Positions 16,647 to 24,692 of a stretch of 64,000 nt of DNA are shown one piece after another. How positions within the stretch are numbered: the first letter of the stretch is position 1; each line of letters opens with the position of its first letter. The DNA comes from JAWPMT01 sp965242775 (GTDB taxonomy: Bacteria > Bacteroidota > Bacteroidia > Cytophagales > Cyclobacteriaceae). The DNA lies in contig CBDETI010000027.1 of assembly GCA_965242775.1 (NCBI GenBank), forward strand, positions 62,001 through 126,000, written 5' to 3'. The notes under the pieces were generated by a model that saw nothing but the letters and a program-made list of their open reading frames with translations, searched no databases and was not told where the DNA came from. The position numbers were made by a program, and so were the translations under genes.

Positions 16647-17896
16647 AAGGTTTGGAAGGAAATCGTAAATTTTGTGCCTTTTCCCGGGACTGAATTCACC
16701 TCTATTTTACCTGCGTGTTCTTCAATTATTTTGTAAGAAATGGACAATCCGAGGCCAGTGCCCTGTCCTACCGGTTTAGTGGTAAAAAAAGGGTCGCTGA
16801 TCTTATCGAGGTTTTCTTGGGGGATACCAATCCCGGTATCTTCTAGCTCCACCATGGCTCTTCCATTGGCTACTTTAGTGCTTAAGTGAATCTCACCATC
16901 CTCGTCAATAGCCTGCTCAGCGTTGGCAATGAAGTTGAGAAATGCCTGATGTAGCTTACCTGCATTTCCCAAGATTTCCACGGGGTGGGAGCAGTAGTTG
17001 GTACTGAGGGTTCCCTTGTATTTTAGTTTGGGCTGGAGCATGATTATGCTGTTTTCCAGGATGGAATTGAGGTTGCAAGTCTCGTCCATTGCCTCAGTTT
17101 GCCTGCTGAAATGACTAAGACTATTGACAATTCCCCCCACACGGGTCAATCCCTCCTTCATTATATCGAGATAGTCCTCATGGCCTAACTCCTTTTCTCC
17201 ATTTGATTGCAACTCCTTTTCGAGAAGCTCCATTCCGCCTTTTATGAAGTTAAGTGGATTGTTTATTTCATGGGCTACTCCCGCAGAGAGTACACCGAGC
17301 GATGCCATTTTTTCCGAGTGAACTAACTTCTGTGTAGTATCCTGAAGTTGTCGCATCGAGACACCTAATTTTTTGTTTTTTTCTGCGATGGCCGTCCGGA
17401 ACAGGACCGTGAAAATGGCCACGATTGAAAAAACGAATATACCGCATAACAGGCTGTGCGAAGCATGGTAATCTACCGGTAAAAGGGATTGGGTTAAGCC
17501 CAATGCCGAAAGCGGCCAAAAGGAGAGCATCGCCAACAAAGAAAACACCATGAAAATGTATCTGTCTTTTATTGGCCTGTAAAAAAAAGCCAGAAGCGGA
17601 GGGATGATAAACTCCATTAATGCGGGCGAAGTGATACCTCCTGTATGAAAAACCTGGTTATAAAATGCCAAAAAAGCGATAGTGATTGACAGACGAAACA
17701 GGATGACAAGCCTGCCCGAATAGAAAGAAATAATCCCAAACACAACAAAGAGCAGAAAAGCCAAGTAGGTAGGAATGTATACTTCCCATACACCGGCGAA
17801 ATAGAAGTAGGTACCAAATCCGAGTGTCGACAAATAGGCCGAAATCATTAAAAAAAGATAAAAGCTTTGTTGACGCTTCAGGTACCTTCTTCCCAC
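16643..17896 (-). CDS. Membrane sensor histidine kinase
   Basis: 417-aa kinase. Residues 10-170 form about six hydrophobic helices with short loops and no recognisable periplasmic domain, HAMP or PAS, so sensing is probably within the membrane. A short coiled segment leads to the H box KMASLGVLSAGVAHEINNPL with His209, then the N box (FIANAEQAID), G1 (LEDTGIGIP) and G2 (GTGLGLSISYKII) of the ATPase domain. The start is GTG; an ATG at residue 17 would cut the first helix. It is translationally coupled to the downstream REC protein. The stimulus is not known. Confidence 0.9.
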   Translation of the reverse strand: MGRRYLKRQQSFYLFLMISAYLSTLGFGTYFYFAGVWEVYIPTYLAFLLFVVFGIISFYSGRLVILFRLSITIAFLAFYNQVFHTGGITSPALMEFIIPPLLAFFYRPIKDRYIFMVFSLLAMLSFWPLSALGLTQSLLPVDYHASHSLLCGIFVFSIVAIFTVLFRTAIAEKNKKLGVSMRQLQDTTQKLVHSEKMASLGVLSAGVAHEINNPLNFIKGGMELLEKELQSNGEKELGHEDYLDIMKEGLTRVGGIVNSLSHFSRQTEAMDETCNLNSILENSIIMLQPKLKYKGTLSTNYCSHPVEILGNAGKLHQAFLNFIANAEQAIDEDGEIHLSTKVANGRAMVELEDTGIGIPQENLDKISDPFFTTKPVGQGTGLGLSISYKIIEEHAGKIEVNSVPGKGTKFTISFQTL

Positions 17897-17980
17897 GGTT
17901 CAAAACGAATTTGCTCGGGCAAGATATGAAACCATTACTTTGGCTACTAATATTGGCGTTCAATGACGGTTATTACCGGA

Positions 17981-18100
17981 TGTTCGGGGCGAACAAGCGA
18001 TTAACAGTGAAATAGGACCGCTGGGCCATGAACTTTCCGTGATCTGGTCAAAATGTCATGAACCCGACGAGTGGAGCCAACCGGAGAACACTAAAGTGTT
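17981..18100 (+). promoter_or_regulatory. Possible degenerate FMN-riboswitch-like leader of ribA
   Basis: In the 257-base gap before ribA, blocks resembling an RFN element occur in the right order: TGTTCGGGGC (17981-17990), AGTGAAATAGGACCG (18006-18020), CCGTGATCTGGT (18037-18048), AACCCGACGAGTGG (18061-18074) and CCGGAGAACA (18081-18090). The ends can pair as a P1 stem (TGTTC with GAACA). The 3' arm can instead pair in AACACTAAAGTGTT (18087-18100), an alternative hairpin. The strictly conserved P2 and P3 parts are missing or altered and no T tract follows, so it may be a relic or chance. Confidence 0.25.
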
Positions 18101-18153
18101 GTACTAGCTTTACATCATCATGAAGAAGTTGAGAGCAAAAATGATTTAACCTG

Positions 18154-18756
18154 ATGAATGAACACGCCTTTGAAGCCAATAGTACCTTACCCACCAAGTG
18201 GGGTATATTTTCAATATATGCGGTGGCAAGCGAATTTGCGGATTTTCCGCATGTTGCCTTGGTTGCTGAGGGTACGAGACTCGTTGATCATATCAACCCG
18301 GTAAACGTTCGCATTCATTCTGAATGTATGACCGGGGACCTTTTTGGTTCGGTAAGGTGTGATTGCGGCGAGCAGTTGCATTTTTCTATGGAGTATCTTG
18401 CATTACATGGAGGCGTGCTGTTATATCTCCGACAAGAAGGAAGAGGCATTGGTATTGTCAACAAACTAAGGGCCTACAATTTGCAGGACGAGGGCCTGGA
18501 TACTTTTGCTGCTAACAGGGAACTTGGATTTCACGATGATGAAAGAGATTTTACCATTGCCAGAGAAATGTTGCAAATGCTTGAAATTCAGAAGATAAAC
18601 ATCATCACAAACAACCCCAATAAATTAGATATTTTTAAGAACTCGGGAATACAGGTAATCAACAGGATTCCCGTAGAGACTTCCCCCAATCAAGTGAATC
18701 ACAGCTACTTGGAAGCGAAGAAGAAATTTGGCGGTCACCTTTTGACAAGGATTTGA
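18154..18756 (+). CDS. ribA: GTP cyclohydrolase II
   Basis: Converts GTP to 2,5-diamino-6-ribosylamino-4(3H)-pyrimidinone 5'-phosphate, formate and pyrophosphate. At 200 aa it is a stand-alone RibA like that of E. coli. Zinc ligands Cys58, Cys69 and Cys71 (SECMTGDLFGSVRCDCG), the LRQEGRGIG loop (92-100), Tyr108, and the catalytic Asp129/Arg131 (DDERDF) are all present, so full activity is expected. Context is not a riboflavin operon: ribB, ribE and the RibD deaminase are absent. It is instead followed one base later by a deaminase-less RibD reductase and a run of tailoring and lipid genes. Likely supplies a pyrimidinone precursor to the 18-28 kb pathway. Confidence 0.95.
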   Translation: MNEHAFEANSTLPTKWGIFSIYAVASEFADFPHVALVAEGTRLVDHINPVNVRIHSECMTGDLFGSVRCDCGEQLHFSMEYLALHGGVLLYLRQEGRGIGIVNKLRAYNLQDEGLDTFAANRELGFHDDERDFTIAREMLQMLEIQKINIITNNPNKLDIFKNSGIQVINRIPVETSPNQVNHSYLEAKKKFGGHLLTRI

Positions 18757-18757
18757 A

Positions 18758-19468
18758 ATGATTTCAGAAACCGAATGGGCTACAATTTTAGAGCACAAGG
18801 CGAGGTTGCAGTCTTTCCCTGACAAAAGTGAAGACGGCTCCCTGACCTCCGAATACTACAAAATACTCCAGACCATTGCTGGCAACCCCCATAAACGTCC
18901 GGTAGTCTTTGCTCATATAGCACAAACCCTGGATGGCCGTATTGCTTGCGTCAATGGAGATTCGAAGTGGATTGGTAATGAAGAAAATTTGCATCATGCC
19001 CACAGGATGAGAGCCATATGTGATGCGGTCATGGTGGGGCAGCGGACAGTGGTGTCGGACAATCCTCAGTTGACAGTGCGGCATGTAGCGGGAGACAACC
19101 CAATTAAGCTACTGCTGGAAGGTCACTCTACTCGTGGCGTCCAATACAAGAAAATCTGCAAGTTTTTTAATGGCACGGAGGAGTTAGAGATCCCCTGGCG
19201 AAAATTGGAGCATTTGTTGCAGGATCTGGACGCACTGGGTGTGAAATCGATATATCTGGAAGGCGGAGGTAAGACCCTTTCCTACTTTCTTCGGAAGCAA
19301 TTGGTGGATCGGCTGCAAGTGCACATTGCTCCTATGGTGCTGGGCTCCGGACATCCCTCGGTTACACTTCCGGAACGTCAACAAATTGATCAGGCCCTGA
19401 AGATGACCGACGCGTCAGTGTACAATGTGCGAGGCCAGGTAATGATTTCCGGACCAATAAACTATTGA
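18758..19468 (+). CDS. RibD C-terminal-type reductase (dihydrofolate reductase fold), no deaminase domain
   Basis: 236-aa NAD(P)H-dependent reductase of the RibD C-terminal family. Visible signatures are AQTLDGRIA (55-63), the cofactor-site segment DAVMVGQRTVVSDNPQLTVR (89-108), LEGGG (167-171) and IAPMVLGSG (190-198). There is no N-terminal CMP/dCMP deaminase domain; the first 47 residues are a helical extension. The fungal and archaeal reductases of this family reduce the ribosyl chain of the GTP cyclohydrolase II product to a ribityl chain before any deamination, so a 2-amino-pyrimidinone with a ribityl or similar side chain is the plausible product here. Start one base after ribA; its stop overlaps the next ATG. 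Confidence 0.88.
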   Translation: MISETEWATILEHKARLQSFPDKSEDGSLTSEYYKILQTIAGNPHKRPVVFAHIAQTLDGRIACVNGDSKWIGNEENLHHAHRMRAICDAVMVGQRTVVSDNPQLTVRHVAGDNPIKLLLEGHSTRGVQYKKICKFFNGTEELEIPWRKLEHLLQDLDALGVKSIYLEGGGKTLSYFLRKQLVDRLQVHIAPMVLGSGHPSVTLPERQQIDQALKMTDASVYNVRGQVMISGPINY

Positions 19469-20409
19469 TGCTCGCACAACAACTTTGGCATATTCCCGGG
19501 TCAAAGACCGAAATCCGAGAGCAAGAACTAGATAGTTTCGACGAAAAACTTAGGGTCCGTGCCAGGTACAGTTTTATCAGTCAAGGTACCGAGCAACTTG
19601 TGCGAAAAGGCTTGGTCCCTCGGTCCATGTGGGAGCAAATGCAGGTACCCAATATGTTGGGGAGTTTCCAGCTTCCGATATGCTATGGCTATTCTTTGGT
19701 AGGTGAAATTCTTGAAGGACCAGCACAATGGTTGGGTAAGGTTATCCATACGATGCACCCTCATGCTTCACATTTTCAAGTGGAGGCAGACCAATCTTTG
19801 TCGGAAATACCTGCCTCTTACAATATGAGTGTCATTGCCAATTTGGAGACCGCCATATCAGCCACGTGGGACGCAGAAATTAAAATTGGCGAAAGAATTC
19901 TGATAGTGGGCATGGGGTCGATCGGCTTTCTCATAGCCCTGCTAGCTCGACAAGTGCCGGGGACGCAGGTTTTCTTCGTAGAAAAGAATCCGGAAAGGTC
20001 CGCATTAGCTGAGGACTTGGGCCTATCGCCACTGGACGCTTCTCTTTCATACGATGTGGCGTTCCACAGCACCGGAACCGAAGAAGGGCTCCAACAAGCC
20101 GTTGACGCTTTGGGCTTTGAAGGACGGGTGGTGGAAGTGAGCTGGTACGGCGACCGATCCATTTCGCTTCAATTGGGAGCTTCGTTTCACTCGGAGAGAA
20201 AACGTATCATTTCAAGCCAGGTGAGTCGAATCCCAGCCAGTCTCACCGGAAGGTGGGATTTACATCGACGCAAAAAACTTGCTATCGATTTACTGCGGAG
20301 CTTAGAATTGCCGGGTATGCAGCTGATCTCTTTAGCCCAGGCATGTGATTGGTTCAATGGTGCGTGGCATTCCAATTCGCCATTTCTGATTATTGATTAT
20401 AGCTTATGA
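19468..20409 (+). CDS. MDR-superfamily dehydrogenase, BchC-like, zinc ligands not evident
   Basis: 313-aa medium-chain dehydrogenase/reductase. The Rossmann cofactor loop is GMGSIG (148-153) and the N-terminal catalytic-domain motif is FISQGTEQLV (36-45), close to the SAISAGTE type of BchC-like proteins. ICYGYSLVGEI, MHPHASHF, NLETAISATWDAE and VEVSWYG are further landmarks. The usual catalytic-zinc Cys and the four structural-zinc Cys are missing, so the common name 'zinc-binding dehydrogenase' is doubtful. ATG chosen at 19468, overlapping the previous stop (TGATG). Predicted to oxidise or reduce an alcohol/aldehyde of the pathway intermediate; substrate unknown. Confidence 0.82.
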   Translation: MLAQQLWHIPGSKTEIREQELDSFDEKLRVRARYSFISQGTEQLVRKGLVPRSMWEQMQVPNMLGSFQLPICYGYSLVGEILEGPAQWLGKVIHTMHPHASHFQVEADQSLSEIPASYNMSVIANLETAISATWDAEIKIGERILIVGMGSIGFLIALLARQVPGTQVFFVEKNPERSALAEDLGLSPLDASLSYDVAFHSTGTEEGLQQAVDALGFEGRVVEVSWYGDRSISLQLGASFHSERKRIISSQVSRIPASLTGRWDLHRRKKLAIDLLRSLELPGMQLISLAQACDWFNGAWHSNSPFLIIDYSL

Positions 20410-21146
20410 AACGGTCTGTTGCTGCCTCGATTGGGTTCTTAAGAAGTCAGATCATGTACAACTGGAAGCCATTCAATAATTTCAGGTTAAGGCGATTTTA
20501 TGGCCAATTCGTCAGTGAACATGACCTTTGTTTCGATTTGGGTGCACACAATGGCAATAGATCAGCTACGTGGCTGGCTCTGGGAGCTCGGGTTGTTGCG
20601 CTAGAGCCACAAGATCAGTTTTTCAAGTATTTATCAAATCGGTTTGCAGGAGTCGAAAATTTCATTGGTCTTCCCCTTGGTGTCAGTGATGTCGCCGCTG
20701 AGAAGGAGATGCTCATAAGCAGCCGTTACCCTACAGTTTCCACTTTCTCGGCAGATTGGTCGGAAGTTATTAAGTCCGTCTCGCCGCAAGTTAAATGGGA
20801 CCGTCGCGAGACCGTGAAGCTTGTGACACTTGATCAATTGATCGAGGAGTATGGCATGCCTGACTTCTGCAAGATCGATGTGGAAGGCTATGAAGAGCAG
20901 GTATTTCAGGGCCTTTCAACCCCATTGCCCCTATTATCATTTGAGTTTCTTCCTGAAACTAAATCACGAACCATCAAGTGCCTGGATATTTTGGAAAACC
21001 TGGGAAACTATGTTTACAATTGGTCTCAAGCCGAGGAGCTTCAATTTCGAGAGACACAGTGGCTGTCCTCCGATCAAATAAGACAGATCATATTGGCCGA
21101 TCGGCGCCGAAAATCCGGAGACATTTACGCAAAAAAAATAAACTAA
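20406..21146 (+). CDS. FkbM-family SAM-dependent methyltransferase
   Basis: 246-aa class I methyltransferase. The SAM-binding loop is CFDLGAHNGNRS (42-53), followed by an acidic residue at the end of strand two (VVALEPQ). The FkbM signature is DFCKIDVEGYEEQVFQGL in the second half. Family members O-methylate sugars or polyketides. The N-terminal 40 residues are basic and aromatic and might lie on a membrane surface. Its ATG overlaps the stop of the dehydrogenase gene by four bases, and the PTPS gene follows after four bases, so it is embedded in the operon. Acceptor unknown. Confidence 0.88.
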   Translation: MKRSVAASIGFLRSQIMYNWKPFNNFRLRRFYGQFVSEHDLCFDLGAHNGNRSATWLALGARVVALEPQDQFFKYLSNRFAGVENFIGLPLGVSDVAAEKEMLISSRYPTVSTFSADWSEVIKSVSPQVKWDRRETVKLVTLDQLIEEYGMPDFCKIDVEGYEEQVFQGLSTPLPLLSFEFLPETKSRTIKCLDILENLGNYVYNWSQAEELQFRETQWLSSDQIRQIILADRRRKSGDIYAKKIN

Positions 21147-21150
21147 TCAT

Positions 21151-21522
21151 ATGTATTCAGTAACAGTCAGGGATCACATTATGGTATCACATTCACTGCC
21201 AGATCCTTTTTTTGGACCGGCCCAAAATATGCATGGCGCTACCTTCGTCATTGACGTTACTTTTTTCAGCGATCAACTGAACCCCCAAAACGTGGTGGTT
21301 GATATTGGACTGGCTCATCATATATTGAAAAGACTGGTTGATGAGTTGAATTATCAGAATTTGGATGAATTAGACAAATTCAAAGGACAACTCACTACCA
21401 CGGAATTCCTGGCGGCCTATATCCACCGGCAAATCAAGCAGCATATTGCCGAAACATTTCAGGGAAAAATAAAAGTAACACTAGGCGAATCGCATGTGGC
21501 TTGGGCTAGTTACGAGGACTAA
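21151..21522 (+). CDS. Divergent 6-pyruvoyl-tetrahydropterin synthase / QueD-fold protein
   Basis: 123-aa protein with the T-fold of PTPS and QueD, which normally act on dihydroneopterin triphosphate. By eye against E. coli QueD: the first zinc His is kept (His14 in VSHSL), the HGH motif is HGA (His28, Ala30), the catalytic Cys position is Ala24, the catalytic Asp-His pair is Asn-Tyr (ELNYQNL), while the pterin-anchoring Glu near the C terminus (LGESHVAWASYE) is kept. It therefore should bind a pterin- or pyrimidine-like ring but probably does not do the canonical reaction. The next gene starts two bases after its stop. Related to but distinct from queuosine QueD; no queC/queE nearby. Confidence 0.8.
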   Translation: MYSVTVRDHIMVSHSLPDPFFGPAQNMHGATFVIDVTFFSDQLNPQNVVVDIGLAHHILKRLVDELNYQNLDELDKFKGQLTTTEFLAAYIHRQIKQHIAETFQGKIKVTLGESHVAWASYED

Positions 21523-21523
21523 T

Positions 21524-22822
21524 ATGCCCCCTGTCTTATTTACGCCTGACTCAGTTTACCTACTTCGGAATTGGTGCCTTCAATATCTGGGGATATTGTG
21601 CTTTTCGTCTTTTCTCTTTGCCGATTTTTACTTCATCACCCAGCTAGGTTTTGAAGCACTTCAGGCAGTTAGCATTGCAAGCCCGATCATACTGTTTCTG
21701 ATCACTTTCCTACTTCGATTGGGAACTGGCAATACTGTTTGGGTGGCCAGGGAAGTAAAGGAAAGTAGCCTGCCAACCATGATGGTGTCAGTGACGTTTG
21801 TTACGGGTTTTGCCGTCTTCTTTGCGGTTATTTTCTGGGTCATTGGCCCACGGGTTTATCACTTATTCACAGCAAATAATACATTACTAAACCTCCTGCA
21901 ATCATACATGAATTGGGTGATGGGGGGCATGGTGTTGGTAGGCCTATTGATGGGCCTTTTGACTTACGTGCGCGGACTGGGTGACCATAAAACGATTGCC
22001 CGGGCATTGGGATTGCTGGCGCTCACCAATCTGGTACTGGATCCTTTATTCATTTTTGGTGGGTTGGGGATATCTCCGATGGGTATGGATGGGGCAGCGA
22101 TTGCGTCCCTGGTAGCAGTTTTGGTCTCTGCCGGTTATACAGCCATCAACATCTGGCCACAGCGCTCACAACATCAAGGTATTCCATGGCGATCCATTAA
22201 AACTCCATTAATGCTTGGCTTACCGCTGGCTTTTATGGGGGTTCTGGTACCCTTGAGGGATAGTCTGGGGATTGGCTTAAGCCGCGATCTTGCGCCAGAG
22301 GCTCTAGCCGCCCTCGGCATCGGTCACAGAATCGACCTGGGAATCCAATTATTTTTCTTCGCATTGGTCTCGGTAGTAGTGCCCTACTTAGCCCAACGTA
22401 CCTCCAGTCGTGGGACCGTGGAAATAAGGCATTTCCTGAAAGCAGCTATCATGGGCTCTCTTTTGTATGTGTTGCTGGTGGTAGGGGGGTTGCAATGGCA
22501 AGGTGCGGAGGTGGCGCAGCTCCTGACGGAAAATGCGCTTGTTCGCGCTTACCTGCAACAATTCCTGTATGTTGTGCCGTCAGTATACCTGCTGTTCTTA
22601 TTCATGTACATTGGCAATGCCTGGCTCACCGCCTTAGGCAAAACCCGTGAAGTGGCATTTGTGGGAACCTGTTCCATGATTTTTCAAATGGTGACCATGG
22701 TGACCATGGTTGAAATATGGGGGTTTTTAGGACTTATATTAAGTTATCTTCTAACCGCTGTATTTAGTGTTATAATGGTTGTCATCCTGCTGCGTGGAGC
22801 AATAAAAAGTGTTTTTCTTTGA
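21524..22822 (+). CDS. MATE-type multidrug/small-molecule or lipid-linked exporter
   Basis: 432-aa integral membrane protein with twelve hydrophobic helices in two halves, matching MatE/MVF-like exporters (motifs GTGNTVWVAREVK near 75, GLLMGLLTYVRGLGDHKT near 145-160, MGMDGAAIAS near 190). The ATG at 21524 lies one base after the PTPS stop and was preferred to an ATG at 21494 inside that gene. Such proteins expel organic cations or flip lipid-linked compounds. Position in the middle of the biosynthetic run suggests export or flipping of the pathway product. An in-frame tandem GGTGACCAT duplication near 22690 encodes a MVT repeat. Confidence 0.88.
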   Translation: MPPVLFTPDSVYLLRNWCLQYLGILCFSSFLFADFYFITQLGFEALQAVSIASPIILFLITFLLRLGTGNTVWVAREVKESSLPTMMVSVTFVTGFAVFFAVIFWVIGPRVYHLFTANNTLLNLLQSYMNWVMGGMVLVGLLMGLLTYVRGLGDHKTIARALGLLALTNLVLDPLFIFGGLGISPMGMDGAAIASLVAVLVSAGYTAINIWPQRSQHQGIPWRSIKTPLMLGLPLAFMGVLVPLRDSLGIGLSRDLAPEALAALGIGHRIDLGIQLFFFALVSVVVPYLAQRTSSRGTVEIRHFLKAAIMGSLLYVLLVVGGLQWQGAEVAQLLTENALVRAYLQQFLYVVPSVYLLFLFMYIGNAWLTALGKTREVAFVGTCSMIFQMVTMVTMVEIWGFLGLILSYLLTAVFSVIMVVILLRGAIKSVFL

Positions 22823-23838
22823 AACCAGTACTGGTCATACTGAGCACAAACCTTGGTCGAAACTTCTCAGGCGGATCGCTTGCAACACATGAGATTTTCG
22901 TGAGGATTCAAAAGGAGTTTTCTTCAGTTGTCTTTGTGGGAAGACGGGTTGGGGATCATAGTTTTGAAAACTTGAGCTTCAAGTCCTACCGAAATCCTGT
23001 TCAGGCAGTTCGGCTCTTATTACAGCTGAAAAACAGGTTTAAAAACGTGATTTTTTTCTCGGATTTCTACCAGGCTCAATTTTTTCTTCTTGCCGGGCTA
23101 CCATTTTATTTTGCTTATCATGATAATTGGCCCGAGCTCGCCCAATATGGCTGGCGAAACAAGCTGAGAGGGCTGTTTTTTACCAATATCTACAAGCGCA
23201 TAATTCGTGCTTCCAGGTGGACATTCACCGTTTCCTCGTTTAAATATGGATTTGTCAGCCACCACTCTACCCGAAGCAGTATAGTCCGGAATGGCACCCT
23301 CCTTGGATCCAGGGAAAAAGGTCAGGGAGCTTCAGGCACTACAAAGAAGAAGGTACTCATGCTGGGCAATGTTGATGGGCGCAAGTATGATTGGGCCTTG
23401 CCCCTATTCAATTTATTAGATCGTACCAACCCGACATTCGAAATACACATTTATGGGCATACCATAAACCGACAATTGGCCAGTAAGCTGACGCAGTTTT
23501 CATTCGTGAAATTGAAAGGCTTTACCCGCCACTTGCATTGGCCAGACTATAAGTGTTTGCTCTCAACATCCAAAATGGAAAACCTGGCTATATCGGTTGT
23601 GGAATCTGTGAAGTCTGGAATACCTGTGGTTGGCTATGATGTAGGTGGCCTAAAGGAAGTGGTCGATCGAGGAAACGGAAGCCTGGTTCGGCCTGGTGAT
23701 TCCGCCGCTTTGATGGAAAAGTTATTACTCGTGATCAATGAGGAGACGTCATTTCCCATGAGGCCATCGGGGCTGGAAAGCTACGATTGGGATATTGCCG
23801 CGGAAGCATATCTGCAAAAAATCTTCGAGGATGACTAA
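22819..23838 (+). CDS. Glycosyltransferase, GT4-like (GT-B fold)
   Basis: 339-aa glycosyltransferase. The C-terminal domain has strand KKVLMLGNVDGRKYDW (about 175-190), the GFTRHL segment, and the donor-binding motif region MENLAISVVESVKSGIPVVG with the conserved Glu (about 256-275), ending in GLKEVV and GNGSLVRPGD. The N-terminal acceptor domain begins with LSTNLGRNFSGGSLATHE. The start is TTG, overlapping the MATE stop (TTGA). It probably transfers a nucleotide-sugar-derived hexose to the pathway intermediate or lipid; donor and acceptor cannot be told. Its stop overlaps the sulfotransferase start by eight bases. Confidence 0.88.
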   Translation: MKPVLVILSTNLGRNFSGGSLATHEIFVRIQKEFSSVVFVGRRVGDHSFENLSFKSYRNPVQAVRLLLQLKNRFKNVIFFSDFYQAQFFLLAGLPFYFAYHDNWPELAQYGWRNKLRGLFFTNIYKRIIRASRWTFTVSSFKYGFVSHHSTRSSIVRNGTLLGSREKGQGASGTTKKKVLMLGNVDGRKYDWALPLFNLLDRTNPTFEIHIYGHTINRQLASKLTQFSFVKLKGFTRHLHWPDYKCLLSTSKMENLAISVVESVKSGIPVVGYDVGGLKEVVDRGNGSLVRPGDSAALMEKLLLVINEETSFPMRPSGLESYDWDIAAEAYLQKIFEDD

Positions 23839-24661
23839 AATCGCACCCTCTTTTATGATCATTGGTGAAAGGAAGTGTGGCACCTCTTCCTTGTACCGAT
23901 ATCTGATTACGCATCCGGAGATATTACCTGCCAGGCAAAAAGAGACAGCCTTCTTTTCCAATCCAGGGTGGTACGTAAAGCGACACTTTGATCAATACCT
24001 TGACTATTTCCCTTCGAAGGACCAAGAGACGATCACAATGGAGTGGCCCGAACTTCAAAAGGATGGATCTCTGAGTGTCGAGGAGGTTATTGTGCCTATA
24101 GATGCCGGAGGCAGATACATCACCGGGGAGGCCAGCGCCAATGTCTTTTCCACCGTTTCTCCTGGTAAGATCAAGCAGTTTTTTCCAGACATGAGATTTA
24201 TCGTGATGGTGAGAGAACCTGTGGTGCGTGCTATTTCGCAGCATGCGATGTATCGACGGTATAAACAAGAAGGCAGGGCATGGTCATGGCTGGTTGGGCA
24301 GTGGCGAAGGGACTTGAAGTTAGAGTACTTGGTGTCAAAACTAGGGATTGCCAAAGGACCATTTTTATCCCCGGGAAAGTATATAAACAACTTCAACCGA
24401 TGGTTCAGGCATTTTGACCGATCGCAGTTTTTTGTTGTTAGAACTGAGGATATGGGCAATCCGGACCAGGCAAAAGTAGTTTTGAATGATCTCTGCAAGT
24501 TTCTTGAAGTGGCTCCATATGATTTTGGAGAGGTGCTGCTGAGGCGGTTCAACAGATCGGTAGCAAACCATGAGACGAATGCCGCTAGAGAAATGCTCGG
24601 CGATTTTTTTACTCAATCGAATAGGGAACTGGAACATTTACTGGGACGCAAACTTTGGTGA
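23831..24661 (+). CDS. PAPS-dependent sulfotransferase
   Basis: 276-aa sulfotransferase of the bacterial type 1 / heparan-like family. The 5'-phosphosulfate loop is GERKCGTSSLYRYL (12-25, Lys15), and the 3'-phosphate motif is FIVMVREPVVRAISQH, with the conserved Arg and Ser. KETAFFS after the loop is also typical. ATG at 23831 overlaps the glycosyltransferase stop; an ATG 12 codons upstream is less likely because it lies deep in that gene. It would put a sulfate on a sugar or alcohol hydroxyl of the product. Sulfation would make the product strongly anionic, which fits an outer-surface glycolipid. Confidence 0.9.
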   Translation: MTKIAPSFMIIGERKCGTSSLYRYLITHPEILPARQKETAFFSNPGWYVKRHFDQYLDYFPSKDQETITMEWPELQKDGSLSVEEVIVPIDAGGRYITGEASANVFSTVSPGKIKQFFPDMRFIVMVREPVVRAISQHAMYRRYKQEGRAWSWLVGQWRRDLKLEYLVSKLGIAKGPFLSPGKYINNFNRWFRHFDRSQFFVVRTEDMGNPDQAKVVLNDLCKFLEVAPYDFGEVLLRRFNRSVANHETNAAREMLGDFFTQSNRELEHLLGRKLW

Positions 24662-24692
24662 CAACTGAACTTAAATTTTTCATTAAAAGATT

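Noticed and set aside
17926..18015. Small frame of 29 codons starting MKPLLWLLILAF before ribA
   Set aside because: Hydrophobic start looks like a signal peptide, but it ends after 29 codons, has no ribosome site, and overlaps the riboswitch-like leader; coding status cannot be supported.
21151..21522. Calling the PTPS-fold gene queD for queuosine synthesis
   Set aside because: Catalytic residues are missing and no queC, queE or queF is nearby.
22683..22712. Tandem GGTGACCAT duplication in the MATE gene
   Set aside because: Two in-frame units only; a minor duplication in a membrane segment without evident consequence.
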